64,000 bases of DNA from Bifidobacterium psychraerophilum (lineage in GTDB: Bacteria > Actinomycetota > Actinomycetes > Actinomycetales > Bifidobacteriaceae): contig NZ_JGZI01000009.1 of assembly GCF_000741705.1 (NCBI RefSeq), positions 496,001 through 560,000 of the forward strand, read 5' to 3'. Positions 56,027-64,000 of the stretch are shown here, one piece after another (position 1 is the first letter of the stretch; each line of letters starts with the position of its first letter). The notes below the pieces were generated by a model. It saw only the letters and a list, made by a program, of their open reading frames with translations. It was not told the origin of the DNA and ran no database searches. The position numbers and the translations under genes are program-made.

Positions 56027-58303
56027 ATGCTTAGCTTTCTAAAGCGTCGCAAGACGAGGGATAACGACGTATCAGGGCAATCGGCACAGGAGGATCACAG
56101 CAAGGACGCAGGTGCCGGCAGCACTTCCGAAGGATCGGCACAGCGTGCTGAAGCAGGTACCGCCATCGGGAAATCACATTTTTCCGGGTGGACCTATGCC
56201 GTCTTGTTCCTTGTCTTCGACATCGTCGGGGTCGGGCTTCTGCAATGGGGCGTCACCATATCGAGTTCACGCGTGGCGCTCTCAAGTCCCCTGATCGGAT
56301 TCTGGGGTTTCATCTCCAGCATGTGGACCGAATGGCGTTTCGTCTTCATTCTCAACCTGATCGCCCTCGGCCTTATATACCTGATGATTCTGATGCTGTG
56401 CAACCGCTTTTGGGTGGCATCGCCACTGTTCCTCGTGATATGCGCGGCCGTGGCGGTGGCCGAACACCTCAAGGCGGTGTCCCGCTATGAGGCGATCATG
56501 CCTTCGGATCTGAACTTCCTGCAATCGAACACCGGCAATATCGTCAGTTTCCTTCCCTCCGGCTCCCAATGGACGATCGTATGGGCCGTCGTGGCCTTGG
56601 CGCTGTTGGTCGCCTTGTGCGTATTCATCAACCGCATGGACCTGCGCAGGGGCAGGATCTTCGTTTCCGCAGACAAAAGGATAGGGGCCATCTGCAGGGT
56701 CCTGTTCATCCTCATTCCGGCGATGGCTCTGACCTTGTTCGCGCAATCCGTCAGTACGGTTGGCACCTGGTCATACAACGTGTCGAAAACGATGGGTGAT
56801 GTGCCCTCGATGTGGGATTCCGTCTACGACGCGCAGCGCAACGGGACCCTCCTCGCCTTCATGAGGCAACTCAACCCCAAGGTGATGGATGAGCCCAGCG
56901 GCTACAGTGAAGCGACCATGAAGAAGGTGGCGAAGCGCTACAAGCAGGAAGCCGAGGAGATAAACGCCACGCGCAGCAGCTACCTCAATGACAACACGGT
57001 CATCTATGTGCTTTCGGAATCCTTCTCGGATCCCACCAGGGTCCCGGGAATCTCCATCAACAAGGATCCGATGCCGAATATCCGCTCGATCAAAAGCTCC
57101 ACAACCAGCGGGCTGATGCTCTCATCCGGATATGGCGGCGGCACCGCGAATCTGGAATTCCAGCAGATCACCGGTCTGAGCATGGCCAACTTCGATGCTT
57201 CGCTGACCAGCCCGTACCAGCAGCTCGTCCCGTCCTTGTCGTGGACGCCGACGATCAACCAGATCTGGGGAAGCTCCAAGAACTCCCTCGCCTTCCATCC
57301 CTATGAGTCTTCGATGTACTCCAGGGCGGGCAACTACAAGAAATTCGGTTTCTCGCATTTCTACACGCTTGACGGCGATGAGCAGATCCAATACCAGAAC
57401 AAGATCGATCAATCCCCGTATGTGAGTGATGAATCCGCATACAACAGCGCACTCGGCAAGATCACCTCCGGAGACACCACCCAGTTCCTGCAGATCATCA
57501 CGATGCAGAACCATATGCCGTACAACAACTGGTACAACAACAATGAGTTCAAGGTCACCGCATCGACGGGCGCCACGCAGCTGGGCAGCGACGAGACCAT
57601 GTCGATCGACACCTATGCCAAAGGTGTGAGCATAACGGATACCGCGACGAAGTCCTTCCTGGCCTCGTTGAACAAGATCGACAAGCCGATCACCGTGGTC
57701 TTCTACGGGGACCACCTGCCCGGCATCTACACGACGGCGGGTGCCGACGCCAACAACTCGCTTGCCCTGCACGAGACCGACTATTTCATCTGGTCGAATT
57801 CCGCCTCCTCATCGAGCAAGACCAAGCTGGCGGACAGCAACTTCACATCCCCGAACTATTTCATGGCCCAGACCGCGGAGCATATGGATGCCAAGGTCTC
57901 ACCGTATCTGGCATTCCTCACCACGCTGCGCACCAAGATAGCCGCCATCGAACCGCCGGTGGTCAATCAGATACAGGGATGGGACCGCATTCCGGAGGGG
58001 CAGACGATCTACCTCGATAATTCCGGCAATCCTATGGATGCCACGAAGTTCGATGCGGAAACCAAGCAGCTGGTGAAGGACTACCAACTCATCCAGTACG
58101 ACATCACGGCAGGGAACCACTACCTGGAAGGCACCGGCTTCATGACCGCGCCCTCTAAAGCGAGTGAGGAGAAGGCCGCGAAGGAGGCCGCAGAGAAGGC
58201 CGCCGACGCGAAGAAGGCGAGTGAGGAAGCGTCGCCAAGCCAATCGAGCGAATCCAGCTCCTCAGGCGAATCGGGAGACAGCCAGACCACGGGCGGCGAG
58301 TAG
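56027..58303 (+). CDS. LTA synthase family sulfatase-type glycerol/phospho-transferase
   Basis: 758 residues. A charged N-terminal tail is followed by five membrane helices (about 55-260), then an extracellular sulfatase-fold domain. Hallmarks are VLSESFSDP (metal Glu), GGGTANLEFQQITG with the catalytic threonine, and VFYGDHLPG with the Asp-His pair. Family members polymerise glycerophosphate from phosphatidylglycerol, or decorate teichoic/lipoteichoic polymers. An unusual C-terminal extension of about 50 residues is a lysine/alanine/glutamate helix (EEKAAKEAAEKAADAKK) and a serine-rich end. CGGAGA precedes the ATG at 56027. Confidence 0.85.
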   Translation: MLSFLKRRKTRDNDVSGQSAQEDHSKDAGAGSTSEGSAQRAEAGTAIGKSHFSGWTYAVLFLVFDIVGVGLLQWGVTISSSRVALSSPLIGFWGFISSMWTEWRFVFILNLIALGLIYLMILMLCNRFWVASPLFLVICAAVAVAEHLKAVSRYEAIMPSDLNFLQSNTGNIVSFLPSGSQWTIVWAVVALALLVALCVFINRMDLRRGRIFVSADKRIGAICRVLFILIPAMALTLFAQSVSTVGTWSYNVSKTMGDVPSMWDSVYDAQRNGTLLAFMRQLNPKVMDEPSGYSEATMKKVAKRYKQEAEEINATRSSYLNDNTVIYVLSESFSDPTRVPGISINKDPMPNIRSIKSSTTSGLMLSSGYGGGTANLEFQQITGLSMANFDASLTSPYQQLVPSLSWTPTINQIWGSSKNSLAFHPYESSMYSRAGNYKKFGFSHFYTLDGDEQIQYQNKIDQSPYVSDESAYNSALGKITSGDTTQFLQIITMQNHMPYNNWYNNNEFKVTASTGATQLGSDETMSIDTYAKGVSITDTATKSFLASLNKIDKPITVVFYGDHLPGIYTTAGADANNSLALHETDYFIWSNSASSSSKTKLADSNFTSPNYFMAQTAEHMDAKVSPYLAFLTTLRTKIAAIEPPVVNQIQGWDRIPEGQTIYLDNSGNPMDATKFDAETKQLVKDYQLIQYDITAGNHYLEGTGFMTAPSKASEEKAAKEAAEKAADAKKASEEASPSQSSESSSSGESGDSQTTGGE

Positions 58304-58321
58304 GGGATCGGCATCCTCTCG

Positions 58322-58390
58322 CCCGCGCATGCGGGTTTCCGCCTCTGTGTTTCCCCCGGTGTTTTCCCGGTGTTTTTCCCGGTATTTTCC
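58322..58390 (+). terminator. Short GC hairpin plus triple CCCGGTGTTTT repeat
   Basis: CCCGC-GCAT-GCGGG (58322-58335) followed by TTT, then three tandem units CCCGGTGTTTT, CCCGGTGTTTTT and CCCGGTATTTT (58355-58388). It lies between the convergent sulfatase and TIGR03943 genes. Confidence 0.55.
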
Positions 58391-58418
58391 ACACCTGGGG
58401 GGCTTCTGCGAAGGGCTC

Positions 58419-59180
58419 CTAAGCGTAGTAGAAATAGCCGGTTGCCGAGTCGGCGCCACCCACCGATGACGCTTTGAGGATCAGGCCTTCATAGCCCTGC
58501 GAGGCGCTCCCGATACGCCCGCGCTCCAAGGTTCCTGTGACCTGAACCCAACTATCCGTTTTCGGGATGGTGCCATCCGAGGCGTCGACGGTGAATCCGA
58601 ATGCCGTCATATCCAGCACGCAGCACGTCATCAGCATGCGGCTTGCGGTGAACTGCCCCTTGCCCAGAGCCGAATTGGTGCTGACCTGTGCACTGAGCAC
58701 AACGGTGTAGCCGATGTATTCCTCCGCATGCTTGTCTATCTGGTTGTACCAGAAGCCGAAATCGTCATCACTGATGGTGATGCGACGGTTCCCGGCGTCC
58801 AGACCAGGCAGCTTCGTCGAGGACTGGCTTGTCTGGATCGCTATGGCCCTGCTCCCTGCGAAGGCGTTCAGGGACTGGGAGGATGAGACCGGCAGCAGGA
58901 ACAGCAGTGCGGGAACGACCAGCAGCGCGAAACAGGAGCGCAGCGTGCGCTTGTCGGCGGTGATCCATCCGAGCCAGGAGGCTATCCCGAGCACGGCAAG
59001 AACCACGATGGCGAACATGATGTAGGGGAGGCTGCGCGGGGTGACGAAGGACAGATAGCGCCCGGTCGCTATGAGTATGGCCATCGATGCCGCCAGAAGC
59101 AGCAGGCAGCAGCCCTCCATGCGGTTCAGCAGCGTGGGCCTGCTTCTCACTCTGGAGGGGGATACGGCGACGGCGCTCAT
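58419..59180 (-). CDS. TIGR03943/DUF1980 family membrane protein
   Basis: 253 residues. Three N-terminal helices (about 24-100) precede an extracytoplasmic domain with the conserved metal-like motif RMLMTCCVLDMTAFGF and WVQVTGTLE. In other bacteria this family is encoded with the UPF0718 permease and is often in Zur regulons. Its ATG overlaps the permease stop by 4 bases. The longer open frame upstream (to 59993) is antisense noise in the permease gene. Confidence 0.85.
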   Translation of the reverse strand: MSAVAVSPSRVRSRPTLLNRMEGCCLLLLAASMAILIATGRYLSFVTPRSLPYIMFAIVVLAVLGIASWLGWITADKRTLRSCFALLVVPALLFLLPVSSSQSLNAFAGSRAIAIQTSQSSTKLPGLDAGNRRITISDDDFGFWYNQIDKHAEEYIGYTVVLSAQVSTNSALGKGQFTASRMLMTCCVLDMTAFGFTVDASDGTIPKTDSWVQVTGTLERGRIGSASQGYEGLILKASSVGGADSATGYFYYA

Positions 59181-60295
59181 CGGATCAGCTCCAGGAACAG
59201 GGCGAGGGCCACCATCAGCATGAAGCAGGTGATGGCAACGGTGATGCCCAGACGCCAGACGAAGCGTCTGGTGAACATCGAGCGCAGCATCAGCACGTTC
59301 TTCAAATCCATAATCGGGCCGAAGATCAGGAAGCCCAGCAGCGCCGGTGTGGGGAACAAGGCGCTGATGCTCCTGGCGATGACGGCGTCCGAGGATGAGC
59401 ACAGGGAGCTCAGGAATGCCAGCCCCATCATCGCCACAATGGCTATCGGAGTGCCGTACCCCTGTAACCAGGAGGGTGCTGAGGAGCCCGCGAAGGCCCG
59501 GACGCATGAGGCGACGAGGATGCCGACGAGCATATACGGCATGATCGTGTACAGATCGTTGCGGGTGTGGTTGAGATAGCTGATGAGACGCGTTCTCCAC
59601 CCTGCCGTCCTCGTTGTCTCCGGTACGGTCGTGCAGCTCGCGCATTGCGGTGAGGAATCCACATCGCCGCCGGGGGCGATTGCCGATTCTTGCTGGATGC
59701 CGGAGTGCCGGGTGCCGCCGGCGTGGGCATGGTCGATCGTCCTCAGATCCTCTCGCAAGAGATGTCTGTCGGCCGGGCGGATCACAAAGGTCACGCCGAC
59801 GATCAATGCCGTGATGATGCCGAAGGAGACCCTGGCAACGGTGATCAGTGGGCGGTCGGGGAAGGCGAAGATGGTGGACCAGATCACGATCGGGTTGATG
59901 ACCGGTGCCGCGCACAGGAACACGATGGCAGCAGGAAGGGGCACCCCTTTGCGATGCAGTCTTGAGAACACGGGTACCGTGGCGCAATCGCACACCGGGA
60001 TGCAGAATCCCGCGAATAATGCGACCAGCATGCCCGCGGCTGTGGATTTGGGAAAATGTCTTTCGATGAACGCAGGGGTGATGAAGGTCTCCACCGCGGA
60101 TGAGATCAGAATACCGACGAGCAGGAAGGGCAGAGCCTGCAGCAGCAGCCCCACGACGCCGGTGATGATGCCGGTCATGGGGAATCCGCTCGTATCGATC
60201 AGCGGGGAGGCGATGATGATGCCGGCAGCCAGGACCGTGGCAAGGAGGAAGGTCTGAAAGCCGAACTGGAATCTGGTACGCATCACATCGGTCAT
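59177..60295 (-). CDS. Permease, UPF0718/DUF318 family
   Basis: 372 residues, about eight helices in two halves with a hydrophilic middle (about 180-235, containing a C-x2-C). The conserved AGFCIPVCDCATVPVFSRL has the paired cysteines of this family, and the second half has LGFLIFGPIMDLKNVLML. The transported species is unknown; metal, arsenical and organic substrates have been proposed. With the TIGR03943 partner and the neighbouring zinc genes, a metal-related role is the best inference. The start at 60295 lacks a clear ribosome site. Confidence 0.8.
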   Translation of the reverse strand: MTDVMRTRFQFGFQTFLLATVLAAGIIIASPLIDTSGFPMTGIITGVVGLLLQALPFLLVGILISSAVETFITPAFIERHFPKSTAAGMLVALFAGFCIPVCDCATVPVFSRLHRKGVPLPAAIVFLCAAPVINPIVIWSTIFAFPDRPLITVARVSFGIITALIVGVTFVIRPADRHLLREDLRTIDHAHAGGTRHSGIQQESAIAPGGDVDSSPQCASCTTVPETTRTAGWRTRLISYLNHTRNDLYTIMPYMLVGILVASCVRAFAGSSAPSWLQGYGTPIAIVAMMGLAFLSSLCSSSDAVIARSISALFPTPALLGFLIFGPIMDLKNVLMLRSMFTRRFVWRLGITVAITCFMLMVALALFLELIR

Positions 60296-60478
60296 TCTAT
60301 AACCGGGGTGATGCTTCTGTCTGTGCGGATTGGGTGGAAGCGCCGGCGGCGGTCAGCGGGTGCGTATGACCCTTCTTCAGCGCTCCTCGGCCTGTCCGGT
60401 CTCGATGCGGCGTGTCGCCTCCGAGGGCCTGAAAGATAAAGCGTTTGAGCAGTTGCAATCATGCGGTTCTCTTGGAGT

Positions 60479-60534
60479 TTGACAAACGCTGGTGAATCCG
60501 TAATATGTAGCGTAATCATAGAATTCAAACGTTT
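60479..60534 (+). promoter_or_regulatory. Promoter and LacI-type operator candidate of the GH32 operon
   Basis: TTGACA (60479-60484), 16 bases, TAATAT (60501-60506), then AAACGTTT (60527-60534) within TTCAAACGTTTTAG. LacI-family operators have this central CG symmetry, and the position just after the expected start fits repression by roadblock. Confidence 0.55.
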
Positions 60535-60550
60535 TAGCAAAGAGGCTATT

Positions 60551-62122
60551 ATGTCGGGTCGCATTTTCTTTACCCCCGAAGAAGGCTGGGTCGGGGACAT
60601 CATTCCTTTCGAGGAAAACGGCACATTCAAGCTGTTTTTTCTCCATGAGCGCAGGGAGAACCCCCGTGAAGGCATGAGCTGGCGTCTGGTGACCACACAG
60701 GATCTTCGGGAGTACCACGATCAGGGCGATGCGCTGCTTCACGGGTCACCGCAATCCCCGGATTTCAACGCCTACACAGGCAGTGTCGTCGTGGACGGCG
60801 AGGGCGTGCACCACCTCTTCTATACGGGCCAGAACCCCAGGAATCTCGGTGCAGACGGCTTGCCCCTCCAACTGGTCATGCATGCGATCAGCCACGATGG
60901 CATGCGTCATTGGGACAAACGCCCCCAGGATACCTTCGGTGCGCCGGAGGCATATGAGAGTGCCGACTGGCGCGATCCCTTCGTGTTCTATGACGAGAAA
61001 AGCGGGCTCTGGCGGATGCTGCTGGCCGCCAGGGACAAGACCGGGCCGAGCAGGCGACGCGGGCTCACGGCGCAATGCGTCTCGAAGGATCTCCAGCGTT
61101 GGGAGTATGCGGAGCCCTTCTGGGCGCCGGAACGCTTCATCACCCACGAATGCCCGGAGGTCTTCCGCTGGGGGCAGTGGTGGTATCTCGTGTATTCGGA
61201 ATTCTCGGATGCCTTCGCCACCAGATACCGGATGTCCAGGGATCGCCTCGGCCCTTGGAGGGCGCCCGATGCCGACACGGTGGATGGCAGGGGTTTCTAT
61301 GCCGCGAAAACCGCGGAGCGGCAGGGAAGACGATTCTTCTTCGGTTGGATCCCGACGAGAAAAGGATCCAGCGATGACGGGGCCTATGAATGGGCCGGAT
61401 CCATGTCGGTTCTGGAAGCCCGGCAGCGTCAGGATGGGACCTTGGCCTTCTCCATTCCCCGGGAGATCCTCGGATCCTTCAATGAGCAGGGGGAGGAACT
61501 GTTATCCGCCGAAGGCCTGCTGCTCGGCAGGGAGGATGGCTACGCCTCCCACATGCTCAGCGGGGACATTCCCGCCACCTGTCGGATAAGCGTGGGGTTC
61601 ACGGTAGGCGCCGACAAGGCCGATGCCGGTGTGATCATCCATGCGAGCGCCGACGGGGATTCGGGTCATATCCTCCGTGTCGAACCAAAACGCGGACGCA
61701 TGGTCATCGATCGCTGGCCACGGCTGCGCACCGGTGACGAGCAGTGGCAGATCTCCGGGGACGTGCCCTATCTGCTGGAATTGGAGCGTCCGTGTGATCT
61801 TTCCGAGGGACACCATGAACTCAATATCGTGATGGAGGATGACATCTTCGTGGCCTGTCTGGATGACGAGGTCACGGTGAGCTGCCGTATGGAACAGTCA
61901 TGGGGGAATGCCCTCGGGGTGTTCTCCAACGACGGACGGACGTCCTTCGATACGGTTGTCGCGCACGCCTATCCCGTGGGAGACACAATCCCCTCGGATA
62001 CCGGTGCATGCCCACGTCGATCCGAGACGGATGCAGGCACGGAGGGTGCCGCGGATGTGAATGCGCCTCTGCATCCGGATATCCGGAACGATGAGCTTGC
62101 GGGGGGTGCGGTCATGAGCTAA
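60551..62122 (+). CDS. Glycoside hydrolase family 32-like beta-fructosidase
   Basis: 523 residues. A five-bladed propeller shows GWVGDIIPFEENGTFKLFFL (the usual WMNDPNG nucleophile region in altered form), the transition-state motif DWRDPFVF and the acid/base motif THECPEVF. A beta-sandwich domain follows. It would release fructose from sucrose or fructo-oligosaccharides; no signal peptide, so it acts in the cytoplasm on imported sugar. The deviating nucleophile block makes the exact substrate uncertain. It starts at 60551 with AAAGAGG upstream. It precedes an ABC sugar importer. Confidence 0.82.
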   Translation: MSGRIFFTPEEGWVGDIIPFEENGTFKLFFLHERRENPREGMSWRLVTTQDLREYHDQGDALLHGSPQSPDFNAYTGSVVVDGEGVHHLFYTGQNPRNLGADGLPLQLVMHAISHDGMRHWDKRPQDTFGAPEAYESADWRDPFVFYDEKSGLWRMLLAARDKTGPSRRRGLTAQCVSKDLQRWEYAEPFWAPERFITHECPEVFRWGQWWYLVYSEFSDAFATRYRMSRDRLGPWRAPDADTVDGRGFYAAKTAERQGRRFFFGWIPTRKGSSDDGAYEWAGSMSVLEARQRQDGTLAFSIPREILGSFNEQGEELLSAEGLLLGREDGYASHMLSGDIPATCRISVGFTVGADKADAGVIIHASADGDSGHILRVEPKRGRMVIDRWPRLRTGDEQWQISGDVPYLLELERPCDLSEGHHELNIVMEDDIFVACLDDEVTVSCRMEQSWGNALGVFSNDGRTSFDTVVAHAYPVGDTIPSDTGACPRRSETDAGTEGAADVNAPLHPDIRNDELAGGAVMS

Positions 62123-62261
62123 GCGAATGCGTCTGATGGCGACGGCAATGCCTCCCTCCTCTGTCTTCTCCCTCCCTTTCCTCATTCCCGTATATCCAGA
62201 CATATGCGGACCATTCATATCCGACTTCTGAATGCACACCATTAATCAACGGAGATTACTC

Positions 62262-63608
62262 ATGAAAACACTCAGAACCATAACCGTGGCGGCGGTATCG
62301 GCATTGGCCCTTATCGTTTCCGGCTGCGGTACGGGTGCATCCGTTCAGGATGCAAACAACATCAATCCCACCGGGGACATCAAGGCCAGGGAGATCTCCT
62401 GGCTGCTCTCACGTCCGGCAGACGGCGGCGTGATCACCGCGATGAACAAAATCGCCAAGGAATACGCCAAGAAGCACCCTGGATTCTCCCTCAACCTGAT
62501 CACCACACCGGATCGGCCCTCCTACATCCAGAAACTCGAGACACTGGCCGCCGCGAAGAAACTCCCCGAGCTCTTCGACATCGATGCGACGCCATTCGCC
62601 CAGAAGCTGGCTGCAAGCGGCAATATGATCAATATCGAGAAACTGCTCAAAGACATGAATCTGTATGACGAATACCGGACATCGGCTTTGGATTACCAGC
62701 GTTTCGACGACGGAAGCCTGTACATGGTGCCCTTTGAATCACAGGTCGAGGTCTTCTTCTACAACAAGGCCCTGTTCAAACAGGCGGGCGTCGAAGTGCC
62801 CGCCACACTCGACGATTTCCCCAAGGTCTGCAAGGCGCTGAGGGCCAAAGGCATCACGCCGATCGCGCTCGACGGACAGGATATGTGGCCTTTGGAACGG
62901 TATATGGCCTACTATCCCTTCAGAGCATCGGGCGGGGACTACATCAAACAGCTCAAACGCGGCAAGGCGAAACTCTCCGATGAGGTCGGACGCCAGGCGG
63001 TGGAGTGGATGGCGAGTCTCGGCGAGGCCGGATGCTTCCAGGAGGGTTTCTCGTCCACCGGCTATTCGGATGCTCAGGCCCTGTTCACCACCGGCAAGGC
63101 GGCGATATACAACGATGGTTCATGGGACGCCTCGGCTCTGGCCACCGACTCGCTCAATTCCGAAGTGCGCGATGACGTCGATTACTTCCATCTTCCGGTG
63201 ATCGAGAATTCCGCGACCGCACAGAACGAATACGTGGCACCTTCGGGAATCGGCATGGCCGTCAACTCCCAGTCCTTCGATCCGCTTGTCAGGGATTTCC
63301 TGGAGTTCGCGCTGAAGAGATATCCGGAGGTCTACGGTTCATCCGGTCAGATATCCCCGACGACGAATGTCGAACCGACGATTCCGGATAACGCGACACC
63401 TCTGTACAAGCGTCTGTTCGAGGATGCGGACAACGTAGGTCAGACCACGGCCATGCCGTGGGACACGCAGCTGGATTCGACGTCGAATACCAGATTGCAG
63501 CAGGAGCTGCCGTTGCTGGTGCAGGGTGACGTCAGCGTCGATGAATTCATCTCCACGATGGACAAAGTCATAGCGGAAAACGGTCCGAAGGCTTTCGCCG
63601 AGGATTGA
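62262..63608 (+). CDS. ABC sugar transporter substrate-binding lipoprotein
   Basis: 448 residues, family-1 extracellular binding protein. Lipobox LIVSGC places the lipid-anchored cysteine at about residue 24. The body has the SBP_bac_1 run MNKIAKEYAKKHPGFSLNLI and YMVPFESQVEVFFYNKALFKQAGVEVPATLDDF. GGAGA precedes the ATG at 62262. Given the GH32 gene 139 bases upstream, the ligand is probably a fructose-containing saccharide. The upstream gap has a pyrimidine-rich tract (62150-62184). Confidence 0.88.
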   Translation: MKTLRTITVAAVSALALIVSGCGTGASVQDANNINPTGDIKAREISWLLSRPADGGVITAMNKIAKEYAKKHPGFSLNLITTPDRPSYIQKLETLAAAKKLPELFDIDATPFAQKLAASGNMINIEKLLKDMNLYDEYRTSALDYQRFDDGSLYMVPFESQVEVFFYNKALFKQAGVEVPATLDDFPKVCKALRAKGITPIALDGQDMWPLERYMAYYPFRASGGDYIKQLKRGKAKLSDEVGRQAVEWMASLGEAGCFQEGFSSTGYSDAQALFTTGKAAIYNDGSWDASALATDSLNSEVRDDVDYFHLPVIENSATAQNEYVAPSGIGMAVNSQSFDPLVRDFLEFALKRYPEVYGSSGQISPTTNVEPTIPDNATPLYKRLFEDADNVGQTTAMPWDTQLDSTSNTRLQQELPLLVQGDVSVDEFISTMDKVIAENGPKAFAED

Positions 63609-63615
63609 TCCCATA

Positions 63616-63646
63616 GGGGAGAGGCCGCCACTTCCGGCCTCTCCCC
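63616..63646 (+). terminator. Perfect 12-bp hairpin between binding protein and permease genes
   Basis: GGGGAGAGGCCG (63616-63627) and CGGCCTCTCCCC (63635-63646), 7-base loop, no T run. Such intercistronic hairpins usually stabilise the upstream message so that the binding protein is made in excess over the permease. Confidence 0.75.
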
Positions 63647-63660
63647 GAGAAAGGCCCATG

Positions 63661-64000
63661 ATGTTACCTTCCAGATCAAAAAAATCAGTGTTGATCTTCC
63701 TTGTGCCGCCCCTGCTGTTCTATGGGGCAGGCGTCCTGCTTCCCGTCGTGCAATCCCTGGTGCTGAGCTTTTTCAGCTGGGATGGCATCAGCGACATGAA
63801 ATTCGTGGGATTCAGCAATTACGTTCAGATGCTCTCCAACGATTCGGTCTTCTGGCAGGCCTTCGGTAATTCGATGATCTACCTCGTCATCTGCCTGACC
63901 TTGCAGCTGGGCGGTGCGTTATTGGTCGCGACCCTGCTGTTGCAGATCACCAAGGGACGTGACCTGATCAAAACCTTGTATCTGCTTCCCGCAGTGATAT
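63661..64000 (+). CDS. ABC sugar transporter permease (MalF-like), N-terminal part
   Basis: The first 113 codons are in the window; the gene runs off the right edge. It starts LPSRSKKSVLIFLVPPLLFYGAGVLLPVVQSLVLSFFSWDG, with FVGFSNYVQML typical of the first periplasmic loop. AAAGG lies 6 bases before this ATG; the ATG at 63658 is also in frame. Partner of the preceding binding protein. Confidence 0.88.
   Translation, partial: MLPSRSKKSVLIFLVPPLLFYGAGVLLPVVQSLVLSFFSWDGISDMKFVGFSNYVQMLSNDSVFWQAFGNSMIYLVICLTLQLGGALLVATLLLQITKGRDLIKTLYLLPAVI

Noticed and set aside
59181-59993. Long N-terminal extension of the TIGR03943 protein
   Set aside because: The extension is His/Arg-rich frame-shifted permease sequence; the true ATG at 59180 overlaps the permease stop.

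Overview
The window is a G+C-rich actinobacterial chromosome segment. Gene content and style fit the Bifidobacteriaceae (Bifidobacterium or a scardovial relative): NADP-type gdhA, luxS, a cysK/cbs-metB pair, LPXTG-type surface proteins, a GH32 sugar locus and many short, tightly overlapping operons. No 16S rRNA is present, so genus and species cannot be fixed from sequence alone.

Layout. 1-7.1 kb: the end of a sugar-binding protein, coaX, and a complete five-gene oligopeptide/dipeptide-type ABC importer. 7.1-15.7 kb: gdhA, cysK/cbs, metB, recQ, then thiC behind two consecutive TPP riboswitches. 15.7-27.3 kb: an LPXTG surface protein, luxS, a GNAT acetyltransferase, alr, an Ohr/OsmC peroxide-defence protein and a very large LPXTG-like subtilase; unusually large perfect inverted repeats follow both wall-anchored proteins. 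27.5-33.2 kb: dgt-like HD hydrolase, dnaG and a metal P-type ATPase.

33.6-42.7 kb is a compact (9.1 kb) integrated element in a tRNA-Arg(TCT) gene, bounded by a 37-bp perfect direct repeat. An integrase and an XRE repressor run right; an excisionase-like protein, a DUF3631 helicase-like protein and a string of overlapping small genes ending in a scaffold-like protein and an HK97-type capsid protein run left. There is no portal, terminase, tail or lysis module, so it looks like a capsid-encoding phage satellite rather than a prophage. Two cargo-like genes sit at the attL end. The chromosomal gene abutting attL is a truncated FMN reductase.

42.7-51.4 kb: dxs, purE-purK, a Fur/Zur-type regulator, and an MprF-type aminoacyl-phosphatidylglycerol synthase paired with a membrane-anchored alpha/beta hydrolase. 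51.6-60.3 kb is a zinc-limitation region: six cysteine-poor (zinc-independent) ribosomal protein paralogs (L32, L36, L31B, S14, L33, L28), a divergent CobW/COG0523-like protein, and znuA, with two Zur-box-like palindromes overlapping promoters; a lipoteichoic-acid-synthase-type sulfatase and a TIGR03943/UPF0718 permease pair follow. 60.5-64 kb: a GH32-like fructosidase with a promoter and LacI-type operator candidate, then a sugar ABC binding protein and the start of its permease.

The most interesting items are the satellite-like island with its own capsid and scaffold, the tandem thiC riboswitches with a 10-codon ORF between them, and the zinc regulon with an apparently leaderless L28 transcript and a CobW relative that has lost its P-loop.
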